Translations under genes and position numbers: made by a program
Shown here: positions 22,129 through 33,500 of the stretch, in pieces
Numbering within the stretch: the first letter of the stretch is position 1
How the letters are laid out: every line of letters starts with the position of its first letter
Assembly: GCA_019693395.1 (NCBI GenBank)
Contig: JAAMXP010000141.1
Coordinates: forward strand, 5,093-39,471
Direction: 5' to 3'
From: Ettlia oleoabundans
Taxonomy: Eukaryota > Chlorophyta > Chlorophyceae > Chlamydomonadales
Length of the DNA stretch: 34,379 nucleotides
The notes under the pieces: model-generated
What the model saw: the letters and a program-made list of their open reading frames with translations, nothing else
What the model was told of the DNA's origin: nothing
Database searches by the model: none

Positions 22129-22927
22129 CTGATGCCTTGCCGCCACCAGGGCTCTCCGGCTAGCAAAACAATGTCTCAATAACTCCCCTCAGTGCGGCTC
22201 TTTACAGCCAATGAGTAAACTCCCGCTGTCAGGGCACTGGCTGACTGAATGCTTACCACACATAACTTTGTAGCTATTTTTCAGGTGCCTGTGACCCCTT
22301 CCTAACCCCTGCCCCTGCTTTGCTGGCTTCCAAGACATAAACCTCCATGACATGGTGCTCCCAATCTCAGCTGCCCTCATGCATATGCACACCTGCGCCA
22401 CACAACTTGCAACCCAGCGCCTCGCACCACCTGTTTGAGCTCAACAAACCGCTTTGTGCAACCCCCGCACCTGCAGCACTGCAATACACTAGCTGGCTGT
22501 CAAAGAGCCTGTAAAATTTCCAACCCTGTTTTCCTCCTTACTAAGCCCAACCAGTGACTGTCCAATCAAGTAATGATCGCTTTTGCATTCTGTTTCCTGT
22601 CAAGCGACTCAACGGCGTTACTATTTACCTGACCTCCTAACCCTGCAATGCCGTCCTCTGATTAACAGGCTAAGGAAGAGTAACCACCAACACAAGTGAC
22701 TGCAAATTGGTTCAGTTACGAAGAATAGCACCTCCAGACTCTGGGCTGAGCAACACAGATGAGGGCACAAGCACGGTTGAGCTTGCCGGGGAACGATTAT
22801 TTCGGCTTTGCAGCAGGAGGACGCGAGGACGCCAGCAATGAGCAAGGGCAGCCTGGGTAAAAATACAAGGGGAGGATACAGGGAGCGATGCCAAGAATCA
22901 GGGGTAACAATTGACCTTGTCCGACAG
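22129..22927. other. Intergenic region without a recognised gene
   Basis: This lies between the convergent ends of the AT-hook gene and the CMC1-like gene and is lower in GC than its surroundings. A plus-strand TGTAA at 22510-22514 is a candidate poly(A) signal for the AT-hook gene. Open frames here look accidental. Confidence 0.5.
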
Positions 22928-23574
22928 CTAGAGCCCTTCCAGCAGCTTGTCCCAGTCAGGTTGTGAGGGTGAGCCCGCTGCAAGGTATCTCTGTTTCAAC
23001 TCGTCCAACCGGCTAGTGCTGCAGGCATGTGAAAGCTTTGGCGTATGGTAGTGGTATCCAAAAGGCAGCAAGCATAAGCAGCAGGAGAAGTTCAGCACGG
23101 TTGCAGAAATGTAGAGAAGAGGGCTAGATTGCACTTCACACGTTTTGCCCACTAAGCCAGTATCATTTGGGCTGGCAGCATTGCCGCGGCACCTGATTGT
23201 GCCCTGTTGCTCCTTTGTGTCCCAGCATATGCCACCAGATTGCAGTTTGCTGGACCTCACTCACTGTGTGCTCATGCATTGTGATAGCGCCTTCATCTCC
23301 TGGCGGCAGGCCCAGACCACAGACATCACACGCCCTGAACAGCACTGCGCATAGGCTGCAGAATATGAACTACACTCTTCAAATCCCTTCTGCTTCAGCC
23401 GGTAGAACAGCGCTGCAAGGGAAAGCAGGAGGCCCTTGCAACAGAGGTATTCTGGTAAAACCGCGTCGGTGCGGCCAGGTGGGCAAGGGGCAGCAGGAAC
23501 GCCCACCTGCGGGGGAATATAGCAGCGCGCATTTACCCACCCTCCTCGACTCTCTTTGGCACGTCGACCGCCAT
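22928..23574 (-). CDS. Twin-CX9C protein, CMC1-like cytochrome c oxidase assembly factor
   Basis: Exons 23574-23541, 23412-23265 and 23018-22928 (273 nt, 90 aa). Two CX9C motifs are present: CSSYSAAYAQC and CRQEMKALSQC. They form the coiled-coil-helix-coiled-coil-helix fold, which is oxidised by the MIA40-ERV1 relay and kept in the mitochondrial intermembrane space. CMC1 proteins bind newly made COX1 and help copper-dependent assembly of complex IV. An extra Cys follows the first motif (QCC), and RLDELKQRYL is a helical tail. The short basic N-terminus (MAVDVPKRVEE) is not a presequence, as expected for a MIA40 substrate. The family call rests on the twin motif and size, so another CX9C family (such as COX19- or PET191-like) is possible. 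It is divergent from PAM18. Confidence 0.75.
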
Positions 23575-23975
23575 GCTGCCTCGCACTGCCTCAAACCAAC
23601 CGCGGAAGGAATTTTCAGGTTTCAGCCCAACAATGCCACCCAGCGCCTGATGTTCAACTGCTGAACAGCTGATCAACAGCAATTGCATTTGCGGCTTGAT
23701 GTTGAAGGCCAGGGTTGAAGGCCAAGGAAGGGAAGGAAGACCGTGCTGCGTGCTAGGCCAGCCTGGAGTTCCAGAACTCCATACCCAGTGCCTGTAGCCC
23801 GTATCTTAACGCGACATTCAGCTCTAGTGCCGTTGCTTGATCGACTGCCCGTCCTCTCTTGGCTCGTGAACTGGGACCGCAGCTCTTCTCTGTAACCCGC
23901 CCGGCCTTTGCCTTTCACACGGTTCCATCATCACCGCCAACTGTGTCTTTTTGCCAGCGATAACTCCGCAGCAGC
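23575..23975. promoter_or_regulatory. Shared upstream region of the CMC1-like (minus) and PAM18 (plus) genes
   Basis: 401 bp separate the start codons of two small genes whose products both act in mitochondria, so co-expression is plausible. No specific binding site is recognised. Confidence 0.45.
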
Positions 23976-24405
23976 ATGGTGAGCGACATGCTGTTCTCGC
24001 TGTCTTTTGCCCCTGCTTTTGCGTGGGATTTGCCTGCATAAATATGACGCTGCCTTCGCTGCCTTCTGCCCGCAGACGACGCCTTTAGTGGCAGGCCTGG
24101 CAGTAGGGGCAGCCGCCTACGGCGCCCGCGCTGCAGTGCAGGCGTTTAACGCTTGGAAGACAGCAGGTCCCCGCATGCGTGCTTTCTACAAGGGCGGCTT
24201 CCAGGCTGAGATGACACGACGAGAGGCAGCGCTGATCCTTGGGGTGCGAGAGAGCGCTCCTGAAGAGAAGGTGAAGGAGGCGCACCGCCGAATCATGATT
24301 GCAAACCACCCTGACGCCGGCGGCAGCAGCTTCATTGCAGCAAAGGTCAACGAAGCGAAAGACATGTTGTTGGGAAAGAAGCGTGGCGGCGGCTCTATAT
24401 TTTGA
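23976..24405 (+). CDS. PAM18: PAM18/TIM14, J-protein of the mitochondrial import motor
   Basis: PAM18 sits in the inner membrane at the TIM23 channel and stimulates the ATPase of matrix Hsp70 to pull preproteins in. The coding part of exon 1 is only the ATG (23976-23978), directly followed by the donor GTGAGC. Exon 2 is 24076-24405, so the protein starts M-TTPLVAGLAVGAAAYG and has 110 aa (Arabidopsis TIM14 about 112). A short N-terminal hydrophobic segment (about 5-22) is followed by FYKGGF, MTRREAALILGV and the J-domain with the essential HPD tripeptide (ANHPDAGGS), then INEAKD-like VNEAKDMLLGKK. Neighbouring CMC1 is also mitochondrial. The single-codon first exon was chosen because it reproduces the plant N-terminus (M-ATPFIAG type) exactly; no other ATG fits. 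Confidence 0.92.
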
Positions 24406-24886
24406 TCAGTCAATTATTCCGTTCCGTGACGGTCAACAAGCCGGGTTCATGTTCATGTGCGGGCTTGGGCCGCAGGTTTGGGCTGGCCAGCAACGTTGCT
24501 GTCAGCCATCAGTAGTGATGCATTTTGCGTGCTGCTGCCGTCACCTGCCTACTGGCTTCCCTAATGTTTGAACGAACGACTGCATGAGGGTGGCTTTCCC
24601 TTCCGCCTCCAATACACTCCTCTCATTTTATGTTGTCCCCTCTTGTTTGCGCTCCGCCCTGCCTTCTCAGCTACCCCCTTTGCTGCCCACTTCAACTGAG
24701 TCCTGCGCTCATACACCGACCTGACATGCTCCCTTAAGCGCACGATGCACACTCGAAGCCCTGTGTAACGCAAGGCCATTTGGCAGCTTCTAACAAGGGA
24801 CGGGTGTGACAGCCAAGAGACTGAGGATGCCGGCAAGTGAAAGCAGAGCAATGAACAAGGAATATAACAGGCAAGGAGCCTGATCA
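24406..24886. other. Convergent intergenic region between PAM18 and cornichon
   Basis: Probable 3' UTRs. A plus-strand TGTAA lies at 24764-24768. No gene is recognised. Confidence 0.45.
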
Positions 24887-26278
24887 TTAGCGCCGTCTGT
24901 GCATGGATGATGCTGCATCTCGCAGGACCTTGGCTGCTGCTCTGCGTCCCGCTGGCGTCAGGAACGCCAGAATAATAACGTGGATTAACCTGCAACAGGA
25001 GCACACTGGCGCAGTGTTCAAAGCGCTACACATTATGTGCTACACTACACAGCCTGCTCTGCCCAGTGCTGCCAGGTCAGCCATGCCAAGCGCCGCCCAT
25101 GCACAACGTGCGCATGCCACTTGCTGCAGAGCGAGAATGCTTACGGCAAGCCTGCCCTTCCATTCCGCAGCAACCTGCTGTCATCTTATGAAGTTTCCCT
25201 GTGGCCTTCAATTTTGTATTTCCAACTCACTTGTATATCGCCAGCACAAAGGTGAGCACGTAGAAGGCAAGCTTGACCATCTCCAGCTGTTTGCGGGGTC
25301 CCACCTGCCGGAATATCTCCGTCACATCAGCCAGGTGGGCCCGCCGCATGTACTGCAGAGCAGGCAGCAAAAGCAGTGGGCGCCGTCAAGGAGAGCAAGC
25401 CAAGCCCAGCACCTGAGAACCAGCGCGCGTGTGGCACAAAGCGTAAGAATGATTGCAGACGTGCCACACGGGCGCAGCACCAGCTGGCACACAGGCATGC
25501 CACGTGGCGAAACACGAACGAGCTTCTCACCTGCCGCGCATGGTATGCCAGCAGCAGCAGGTGCAGCCCGCCATAAGCCCAATGCCAAGTGAGCAGCAGG
25601 AAGGCGGTCAATGCAGCCTGGCACATATACTCGGGTACCTGCATGGGCGCGAGTAACAGTATGGCTGCAGACCCCAGTCATGCGCAAAAACACGTTGCAT
25701 CCACATGCTCAAATTGTTTCTTTGCCAGCTGCAGTGCTTTGCCAGGTCAACAGCTGCATCGCACCACCTGCGCACGCTGAGTGTGCACCATAGCAACCCC
25801 AGCCACAAGACCAGCTTACCACCACAAAATTGATGTTGCGGGATGCATCATGAGGGTTGATGAAGTCACACTCCAAGTCGCTCAGCTGTATCAAGTGGTA
25901 CAAGCAGCACCCAAGCAGTGCAGACTGCATGCATGTTCCGGGGTTGGCGGGAAGGAGGCTGATGATGGCAGCACGTGGCAGGTGGCAGGCGATTGCCGTG
26001 GGTATGGGGCAGTGCGTGAGCAAGCAAGCAGCTGTCAGCTCACACAGGCAAGCCAGAGCTGCAGACTCCGACAAGAGCTACGCTATCAAGCAAGGAGTGT
26101 CGATTGAAACCAGCACTTGTGGGCTAGGCTGCAGTGGTGGCAGCGGCAGCTGACGGGCGGTCGGCCACTTGCGGCAGGGGTCAAGCCTGCCCCTTTCAGC
26201 GGAAGCGGTGGGCAATGGATCAGTCCTCCCGACCTGTGCCATGAAGGCTAGCAGCCAAGTGAGCAACTCCCAGGGCAT
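24887..26278 (-). CDS. Cornichon-family cargo receptor
   Basis: Cornichon/Erv14 proteins are small ER membrane proteins that load transmembrane cargo into COPII vesicles. Exons on the minus strand: 26278-26234, 25924-25820, 25638-25531, 25352-25231 and 24989-24887 (483 nt, 160 aa). The protein begins MPWELLTWLLAFMAQ and continues with a first membrane helix, the family signature LSDLECDFINPHDASRNINF, then VPEYMCQ and a helix ending in LLLAYHARQ. The cytosolic segment YMRRAHLADVTEIFRQ follows, and the third helix is KLAFYVLTFVLAIYK. The last exon adds a helix and an unusual basic tail (AGRRAAAKVLRD...HRRR) not typical of animal or yeast cornichons. The gene is divergent from the four-helix membrane protein. 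The assignment is firm; which cargo it carries is unknown. Confidence 0.93.
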
Positions 26279-26662
26279 TCTGCCGGGTGCAAAGCTCCAG
26301 GAATGCCGCCGCGCGCACAGGCTCCTCTGATGTGCCAAACTGATACGCCAGCTCCGTACTGTGCTGCGAGTGGCCGAACTAACGAGCACAATATGATGTG
26401 TGCACGAGTCTACAGCACCCCGCGCGCGCGTAAATACAAGTAACTCCGGGTGCGTTTGGGGCGCTGGTTCCGGAAATTATGATCTACTTTCGGGGGAGGA
26501 GCCCTTGTCCTGCTCCACGCTGGTCCTAGCTGGTGATACCTGCAGGATCCAGCAGGATGTTCCGGCACGCGGTAGATAGTGCATGACAAGTGGTCCTTAC
26601 TTGCTGTTTACTTCAAACGCAGTTCCGGGCTTACAAACAGCCTCCGTCCAGTGCTGTGCAAC
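26279..26662. promoter_or_regulatory. Shared upstream region of cornichon (minus) and the four-helix membrane protein (plus)
   Basis: 384 bp lie between start codons. A CG-dinucleotide run (CGCGCGCG near 26420) lies in it. No clear core promoter motif is seen. Confidence 0.45.
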
Positions 26663-28236
26663 ATGGGACTTGTCAGGGCACTCATTCGGGAGATACGAAA
26701 GGAATTAAACCCGCGAAAGATGCCTGCCAGCAGGTGAGCCTACGGTGGGCCGGCATGGAGAGGGAAACTCCCCTGCGATGTTTTCAATCTGCGTTGTTCC
26801 GTGAGCCGTGCTTTGTAAGCTCAGCATACCCAGCAATGAGGCCCTGCCGGTTTGATGCAGAGCCAACGGGCAAGCGGCGCAGCCTGACGGCCTCGCCTCG
26901 GCGCCGCCGCCTCCTGCCCAACGTGACGGTGGCAGCGCCACCTCAAGCGGCGATGGCAAGAAGATGAACAAAAGGGAGGGGAAGATTGCACAATTCAAAG
27001 CCGTGTATAATATGGCTCATGATAACGACATGCGGCGCGCACGCTCCCTCAACCTCACGCACGTCCTAGCCTACTCCCTCGTCATCGTCGGAGTGAGCAC
27101 TAACAAGCAGTTTGGCTCTCCCTCATACAGCTATAATCGCGGGCGGACATGACTGATCTAGCAATGAAGCCATTAATGCCGCTACTAAGCCGCGGCATTG
27201 CTCCGCCACTCCCTTGTCCTGCTATGCCTGCCTTTCAGGCCATCTTCCTGGGCTTGACACTGGGTGGCAACTACCCGGCTCCAAAGGCAGAGCTGCAGGC
27301 AGATGGCGTTTACACCGAGTCCTGGGTGCGTCGGCTGTGGATGTGGGGCGCCGGAGAATATAAATGCGTTGCTTGCTGCCGAGGGTGGGTTGGCTGAGCA
27401 ATTTGGCAGTTTAAGTTCAATCGGGTTAGTGGTGTGTTGATCAGTTGGTGACTGAATGGCTGCTGGGAGACCAAAGCAGACTATGTACACTCAGAGTCCT
27501 TTGAGATGTCTCAACATCGTGGCCAACATATGTTCCTTTGCGCACCCTTTCCTGCAGGTCAAGTACGTTTTGTACATCGCTGCAGGCGTTGGTGGCATTG
27601 CTGCCGTGTTGCTTGCCAACCGCGCTCTGGCGGCGGGACGCAATACCACACTGGCGCAGCTTGTCCTGCTGCTCACGGCTGCCGCTATTCTATCCACTGT
27701 GGGGCTGACCATTTACCTGCTGACTCTGGACCTGGGCTACTCCTGGTGGTCCTACCTCCTTAATGCGCTGGTAGGTGCTGCGCCTGCACATAAGCAAAAG
27801 CATGGATGGCACAGTTGCCGCACAAGCTGAGGAACATTTCTGAGAATGGCAGCTGCAATTACAGCCTCTTTACGCATTATACCAGGAGCATGTGCTGACA
27901 TGACAACCTGTCCACCTGGGTGCTTGAAGAGTATAGAAAAACAACCTGGCGTACCTGGCCCCTGCCGCTGCCGACGCTGCGTGATTACCAGCCTCCCCTT
28001 GTGACACACCCTTTGCAGAGTCAACCCAAGTCCTTTAAGCCACGCTGTGCACCACTGCTCTGCAGATGCTTATCCAGCGCCTGCTGTACCTGATGGTGTC
28101 CTGCATGGCACTGTACACACTCAGGGAGGCTGAAAAGGACGAGGCTGTGGCGGGGCATGTGGCGCAGGCGCAGGGCCTGGCAGAGGCTAAACCAGCAGCT
28201 GCGCCCTATAATGGCGCCGACTATTCTGTCGTTTGA
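26663..28236 (+). CDS. Four-helix membrane protein of unknown function
   Basis: Proposed exons: 26663-26733, 26861-27092, 27239-27325, 27558-27770 and 28066-28236 (774 nt, 257 aa). Exon 3 may instead run to 27367, adding 14 residues (VRRLWMWGAGEYKC), but that donor (GTTGCT) is weak. The basic N-terminus (MGLVRALIREIRKELNPRKM) precedes a low-complexity Pro/Ala/Gly stretch and KREGKIAQFKAVYN. Predicted helices: LTHVLAYSLVIVGAIFLGLT, YVLYIAAGVGGIAAVLLANR, AQLVLLLTAAAILSTVGLTI and one spanning NALVMLIQRLLYLMVSCMAL. The C-terminus is polar (about 35 residues) and probably cytosolic. I do not recognise the family. The location in secretory membranes is only a guess from divergence with cornichon. 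Frames and phases agree throughout, so it is very probably a real gene. Confidence 0.65.
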
Positions 28237-28718
28237 GGCAAGCGCTGGTTCGCTAGCAAGCGCCCAGCTGTTTCCATCAATTACTTTTCCTTCCATTTTG
28301 CACACGTCGACCCACAGGCACCACAAACTTAACTTTACAGCCCACCCTTGGGCATGCCTCTGGTGCGTTTGAGCGCAATGCTTCTGCACCATGTCGTTGT
28401 TCTCAGTGCTGTCCTTCCCCGACGTTCAAGTGATATTATCCCTTTAAACAGTCCATCTTTAATGTACACAAATCAAGTATGGGTGCTAGGTTTTGCCGTC
28501 TTGTCACACCATAAAACTGCCTAGTTGTTGACTTCACTCTGTATGCTCTTCTTTTGGCTGTTTCATGTGGGCTCAAGCCGGCTGCCATACATTTACATGC
28601 ACCTCGTTTTACGGACATGTTGAATACAGCACACCGAAAAGTGTACAAGACGATTGCAGTTTTTGAGCTGCAGATTGCAGGTCAGGCTGCCTTACTGTCT
28701 GACAATGAGCAAGCCTCT
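28237..28718. other. Intergenic region without a recognised gene
   Basis: Follows the stop of the four-helix gene, is lower in GC, and probably includes its 3' UTR. No repeat or RNA is recognised. Confidence 0.45.
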
Positions 28719-29325
28719 TGCGATTCCGACTGCTGATTTGCTGCTGTCTCCGCTGCCGCTGGCCTCCAGGGGTTGTCTCAAGCTGATTTGCTGCTGCCTC
28801 TCGCTGCCGTCAGCCTCCACGGGTTGTCCCTTAATATTTTGCTGCTGTTTCTCGCTGCCGCCGGCCTCCAGGGGTTGTCTCAAGCTGATTTGCTGCTGCC
28901 TCTCGCTGCCGTCAGCCTCCACGGGTTGTCTCCTAATATTTTGCTGCTGTCTCTTGCTGCCGCCAGCCTCCAGGGGTTGTCTCCTGGTGATATGCTGCTG
29001 TCTCTCGCTGCCGCCAGCCTCCAGGAGTTGTCTCAAGCTGGTTTGCTGCTGTCTCTTGCTGCCGCCAGCCTCCAGGGGTTGTCTCCTGGTGATTTGCTGC
29101 TGTCTCTCGCTGCCGCCCGCTTCCACCGGTTGTCTCTTGCTTATTTGCTGCTGTCTCTCGCTGTTGCCAGCCTTCAGCGGCTGTCTCCTGCTGATTTGCT
29201 GCTGTCTCTCGCTGCCGTCAGTCTTAAGAAGCTGTCTCCTGCTGCCAGCGGCCTCCAGGGGTTGTCTCCTGCTGATTTGCTGCTGTCTCTCGCTGCCGCC
29301 AGCCTACAGCGCTCGTCTTTTATTG
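28719..29325. repeat. 51-bp minisatellite, about 12 units
   Basis: The unit contains GATTTGCTGCTGTCTCTCGC and GGTTGTCT. The latter recurs at 28771 (first occurrence), 28822, 28873, 28924, 28975, 29026, 29077, 29128, 29179 and 29230, then 29260 and 29311, so the period is 51 bp except for one 30-bp unit (21 bp lost). The first unit is one base shorter. Early units alternate between two subtypes (CTCAAGCTGATT and CCTAATATT after GGTTGTCT), so they arose as pairs. Because 51 is a multiple of 3, several frames stay open on both strands. The plus frame repeats LSQADLLLPLAAVSLHG and the minus frame repeats a Gln/Arg/Gly unit. No start, splice or homology evidence shows that it is coding. Confidence 0.9.
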
Positions 29326-30503
29326 CTTCAAAGCTGTCACTTGATGCAATCAACCCCTGCAGCTCTCTACATGCTTGATGTGCGAGTTTAACTTCGCCTC
29401 CGTTTCGGAAATACAGGTAGGGGAAGCATTTGGCAATGATCGTGGGTCCCAATGGCTTTGAGAGCATCCCAGGCATTGTGTAAAACACAACAACGAAGAT
29501 GTCAGTACCCAACTTCCACACACTACAACCTGCAGGGATACCGAGACATTGGTTCAGCAGGGCAGGCGGTACATGCACATTGTATTCTTTCTAAAGCCTA
29601 TTCTTCTAATCCTGCCCTGCAGGACATTGCCTGGCCTCAAGGGCCTGCTGTCCACCCTGATGTTTGCTTGGGGGTGTGTGACCCCTACAACAGGTCACTG
29701 ACACTGGCATAAACACATTTATGAGATTGGCGCGACGAGTACATGTGGTTAAATATCTATAATCAAAGATTACGGGCTCGAGGTCATCAAATTCCATGGA
29801 GTCTGGCTGTTCCTTTTGGCACCTGTCACCTTCCAGTGGAAACGCAGCGTTAGCTGTACCAACGCATAGACTGTGTCCTGTCAACTGCCACCCTCAAGCA
29901 AAGCCCCGCACCTGCGATAAATTAACTTTCCCGTCCTGCCTTCAGAATCAACGTTATGCCTTGACCATCCTGGGCTTTTGAAGCATTAACAGTGCCAGCA
30001 CGACCGCCGCTAGCCGCCACTTTCAACCCCTTTCCAGCCCACATCGAGCCGCACCTTCACAGGCTCCCTGGGTCTTTGCACCACTGTTAGTCGGCAGCTT
30101 TTGCGCGCGGATGCGCTTTGACGTAGCATTAGCTTCTGGCCCACCTGGCGGCCACAAAAGAGATCGACAACCAGGCGCCGGTGCTATACAGCGGCTTTGG
30201 CGCAGCACCGCAGGCCCCAAGAGACAGTGGCCACAGAGCAGCAGGCAACTTGCAGGGTAGGGGCGCTGCCTCAGTTGTGAGGGTGTCGACACGGCCACGC
30301 AACAGCCCTCTTTCAACTGCCCGGCTTTTGGCTCTTTCCACTGCGCGCACCGCCTTTGTTTGGCTACAAGGGAGGTTGAGCAGGGCGGCTGTCGCCCTCC
30401 CTGGCCTAGCCTCCCGGTAGCGTTTTCAAATATGTGCGCCGCCTGACCGTGCGGCTTCCAATCCCACGACCACTTGTTGCAGCTTGCTGCCATCCACCTG
30501 ACG
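29326..30503. other. Region without a recognised gene, upstream of the coiled-coil gene
   Basis: Open frames exist on both strands, such as minus 29578 running into the minisatellite and reading PLGPTIIAKCFPYLYFRNGG, but none matches a family I know and none has convincing splice partners. The right part should hold the promoter and 5' UTR of the coiled-coil gene. Confidence 0.35.
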
Positions 30504-33500
30504 ATGGCGGTTGTGCTGGAGTTCAAGCCTGGTGTTGTTTCTGGCAACAAGCTGAGCACTGCAGAGTATGAGGAGCGGCAGAAAGCCTGCACTGCCGCAG
30601 CCCTGGCCAGGTGGGGTATGGCGACTTGGCAAATCAACTGTCTTGGCCCAACGCTCATGCTGTTGCCATGGCTTGGAGATGATCGACACAAAAGTTGCAG
30701 CGCACGCGGGAGATTATTCTCTGCATTGCCAACAGGAAATGGCGCATTCACCTATTGGGCTTCATGCACGTGCATTGAGCACCGGGAAATCTGCTGTGGC
30801 TCGCCCCGGTCTCTTCGTGCTTTTTCTGCAGCCTGCAAGGCACCCAGGAGTACAAGGCCTGGCAGCGGGAGAAAAAAGAGTTGCAGCGGGCAGCGGCGGC
30901 TGCAGGCACCCCAGTCGTCACTGCCGTGCTGCTGGTGCTGCTGACGGCGGGAGGCTTTGCAGGTGTGTGGCGCGCCACGCGGCCACCGTACTCTGGGCTG
31001 TCTACTCCAGCTGAATCAATTCAAGAAAACAACTTGGCAGCATTTCAGGATGCTCACTTGGAGGCGGGGCCATCCGAGATGTTGGTCTTCAGGACGACAG
31101 CCGCTGCGCTCACCAGCACAACGGGGCAGGAGCCGGCATCGATGGAGCTGGATGGGGTGAATGCTGAGGCAGGACGGGATGTTAGGGAGCATGTGGCGGT
31201 TGCACCGGAAGGAGTGGCTGAGGCAGCAGCAGAGCTGACAGAGCCTGATGATTTAGCAGCCCAGCTTGAAGCAGCGCAGCATGACGCGCAGCAGGCGCGC
31301 CTGCAGTTGCAGTATGAGGAGCAGGTGAGCCTCCTGCAGCAGCAGCTGGATGCTGCATTGGCGGCTCGGCGACAAGCAGAGGAAGAGTCAGCAGCAGCCA
31401 TCGGGGCTGCAGCCGCGGCTTTCGGCAGTGATGCCACGGTGCGTGCAGAGCTTCAGGCCGCGCTGGTTGCTCGCCAGGAAGCAGAGGCAAGGGCGGCAGA
31501 AGCAGCATCTGCGGGAGCGGAGCGAGAGGCTGACCTGCAGAGGCAGCTAGAGGCAGCTGTCGCAGCCCAGCAACGGGCACAACAGGAGGCAGGTGGCGCT
31601 GCAGCTGCAATGGAGCAAGCACTACAGGAAGCTCAGGCAGCCAAGCAGCAGGCTGAAACGGCTGGCAAGGCTGATGTGGCAGCGCTTGAAGCAGAGCTTG
31701 AAGCTGTGAGGCAGCAGCTGCAGGAGGCTCGGGCACATGCGGGACATGCAGCTGCAGAGCAAGACGAGTCGCTCAGGGCACAGCTGGCTGATGCACAGCA
31801 GAAGCTGCGGGACATGGTGGCCCAGACTGGACAGGCTGCTGCCATGGCCGCAACCCAGGATGCAGCGCTACGAGCGGAGCTCCGAGCAGCTCAGGAGGCA
31901 AAGCAGCAGGCTGAAGAGGCGGCAGTCGCTGCTGCCCAGGAAGCAGCCGTCGCCATACGCAGGGCTGCAGAGGCGCAGGCTGCGTTCCCTGCCGTCCCAT
32001 CTTTCGATGCTGCTGTTGGCGAAGCAGGCACCTGCTCTACCGAGCGGCTGTGGCTGGAGCAGCCTCAACTGGTGGCAACGATGGGCGTTGCAGCAGCGGC
32101 CATCCTGCTGGTTTGCACAGCATTTACGGCATGGGTGGTGCAGCGTCGTATTGCCGCCGCAGCTGCTGCCACCGGCCCTGCCGTAGCCTCCAAACAGCTA
32201 GCTCAGCTGCAGCGGCAGCTGGACCAGGCACAGCAAGCCAACGAGGCGCGAGTGGCTGAGTATAAAAAGGTGCAGGCGGCGGCAGAGGCGGCAAGGCAGC
32301 AGCTGGAGCAGAAGCAGCAGTGGGAGGCAGCCGCCACTCAGCTAGCACAGGCCACCGCCGAGGTGCAAAGCCGGCAGGGAGCCGCGTCTCCAACGCCGCG
32401 TGCCCCCCTGGCCGCACGCTGCAGCAACCAGCGGCCTGCCGGCGTGGCATTTACTGGTACTACCATTGGTGCGGCTCCTGCTGTCCTGCCGGCGGGCAAG
32501 GCTGATACCCCGGCTGCCTGGCTGGACCTCCTGCAGCAGCGCTTCACGGCGCTGGGTGCGGCAGCTGCCAGGGCGGAAGCTGCGGCTGCTGAGGCTGGCA
32601 CCGCTGCGGACGAGGCCAAGAAGGAGCAGGCCTGGGGGCAGGAAAAGGTGAATGGGTGTTGGTTGGAGCTGCCTCTGTATCTGAGAGCTGACAGGTCGAT
32701 CATCATGATATCTTGAGTGCTGACAGCTTTGAGCCTGTATGCCAGGCTTTCGCATTCCTGCATCCGTTGCTCAGCAGCTGATCACTCTCACATGCTCTCT
32801 TACCGCGATGGCTCTCATCCCATCCTCTTCCCTGGCACAGGTAAGCGAGATGCTGACTGAGAATGAGTTGCTCAAGGAGAGGCTGGCAGACGCCAAGCAG
32901 GCCTTCGCAAAAGCATCAGCCGCAGAGAACGCGGCACGTGCTGCAGCTACTGGGCTGAAGGCAGAGCTGGAGGGCTCGCGGCAGGCGCTGGTGGCGGCGG
33001 AGGCAGCTGCCATGCAGCAGCAGCGGCGGCTGGAGGCTGAGCTGGCGGCGGTATGGGCAGAAAGGGACGAGCTGCAGCTGGAGGTGTGTGCGGCGGGGTG
33101 CACTCTTTGCCCTGGTGGGGATGCACCCACCATCCTCATCTTGGGTTCGGACAGATTAGGCTGCAGTTGCTGGCTCTTCTGGCTGAACTCTGCAAAAGGC
33201 ACCCATTCACGCCCATCCTGTGCCGCACTTGCCTCACCACGACTCCTCCCCGGTATACATGTGCCAGGTGGAGGAACTGAAGCGCCAGCTGGCTGCCAAG
33301 GAGGTTGAGCTGGCGGCGCTGGGGGAGTGCCTGGGAGGTCTGGAGCGGGAGAACAGCAACCTCGAGGCACAGGTGCGTCATAGCATCTGTGAGAACCCTC
33401 GAAAGTGGCATTGGTAGCTTCGTTTGTGGGGGCAGTCTGAGCATAGCTGTCCAATGGCGGGTCAAGGTGTGGAGTATTGGCACTTTTTGCTGCCATAGAA

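Noticed and set aside
27326..27367. Longer exon 3 of the four-helix membrane protein
   Set aside because: It needs the poor donor GTTGCT, while GTGCGT at 27326 matches donors used elsewhere in the window. Kept only as an alternative.
28719..29325. Leucine-rich-repeat or CRISPR-like array
   Set aside because: The 17-residue unit does not match the LRR consensus, there are no unique spacers between direct repeats, and the genome is eukaryotic.
29174..29578. Minus-strand frame reading PLGPTIIAKCFPYLYFRNGG and running into the minisatellite
   Set aside because: The non-repeat part looks somewhat protein-like, but I know no family match and found no splice partners. Not supported as a gene.
30023..30751. 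242-codon minus-strand open frame
   Set aside because: It overlaps exon 1 of the coiled-coil gene in antisense, has no recognisable motif, and its composition looks like a shadow frame.
31182..31736. Long minus-strand frames opposite the coiled-coil gene
   Set aside because: They are complements of the Ala/Gln-rich repeats of the plus-strand gene, a common artefact in GC-rich coding sequence.
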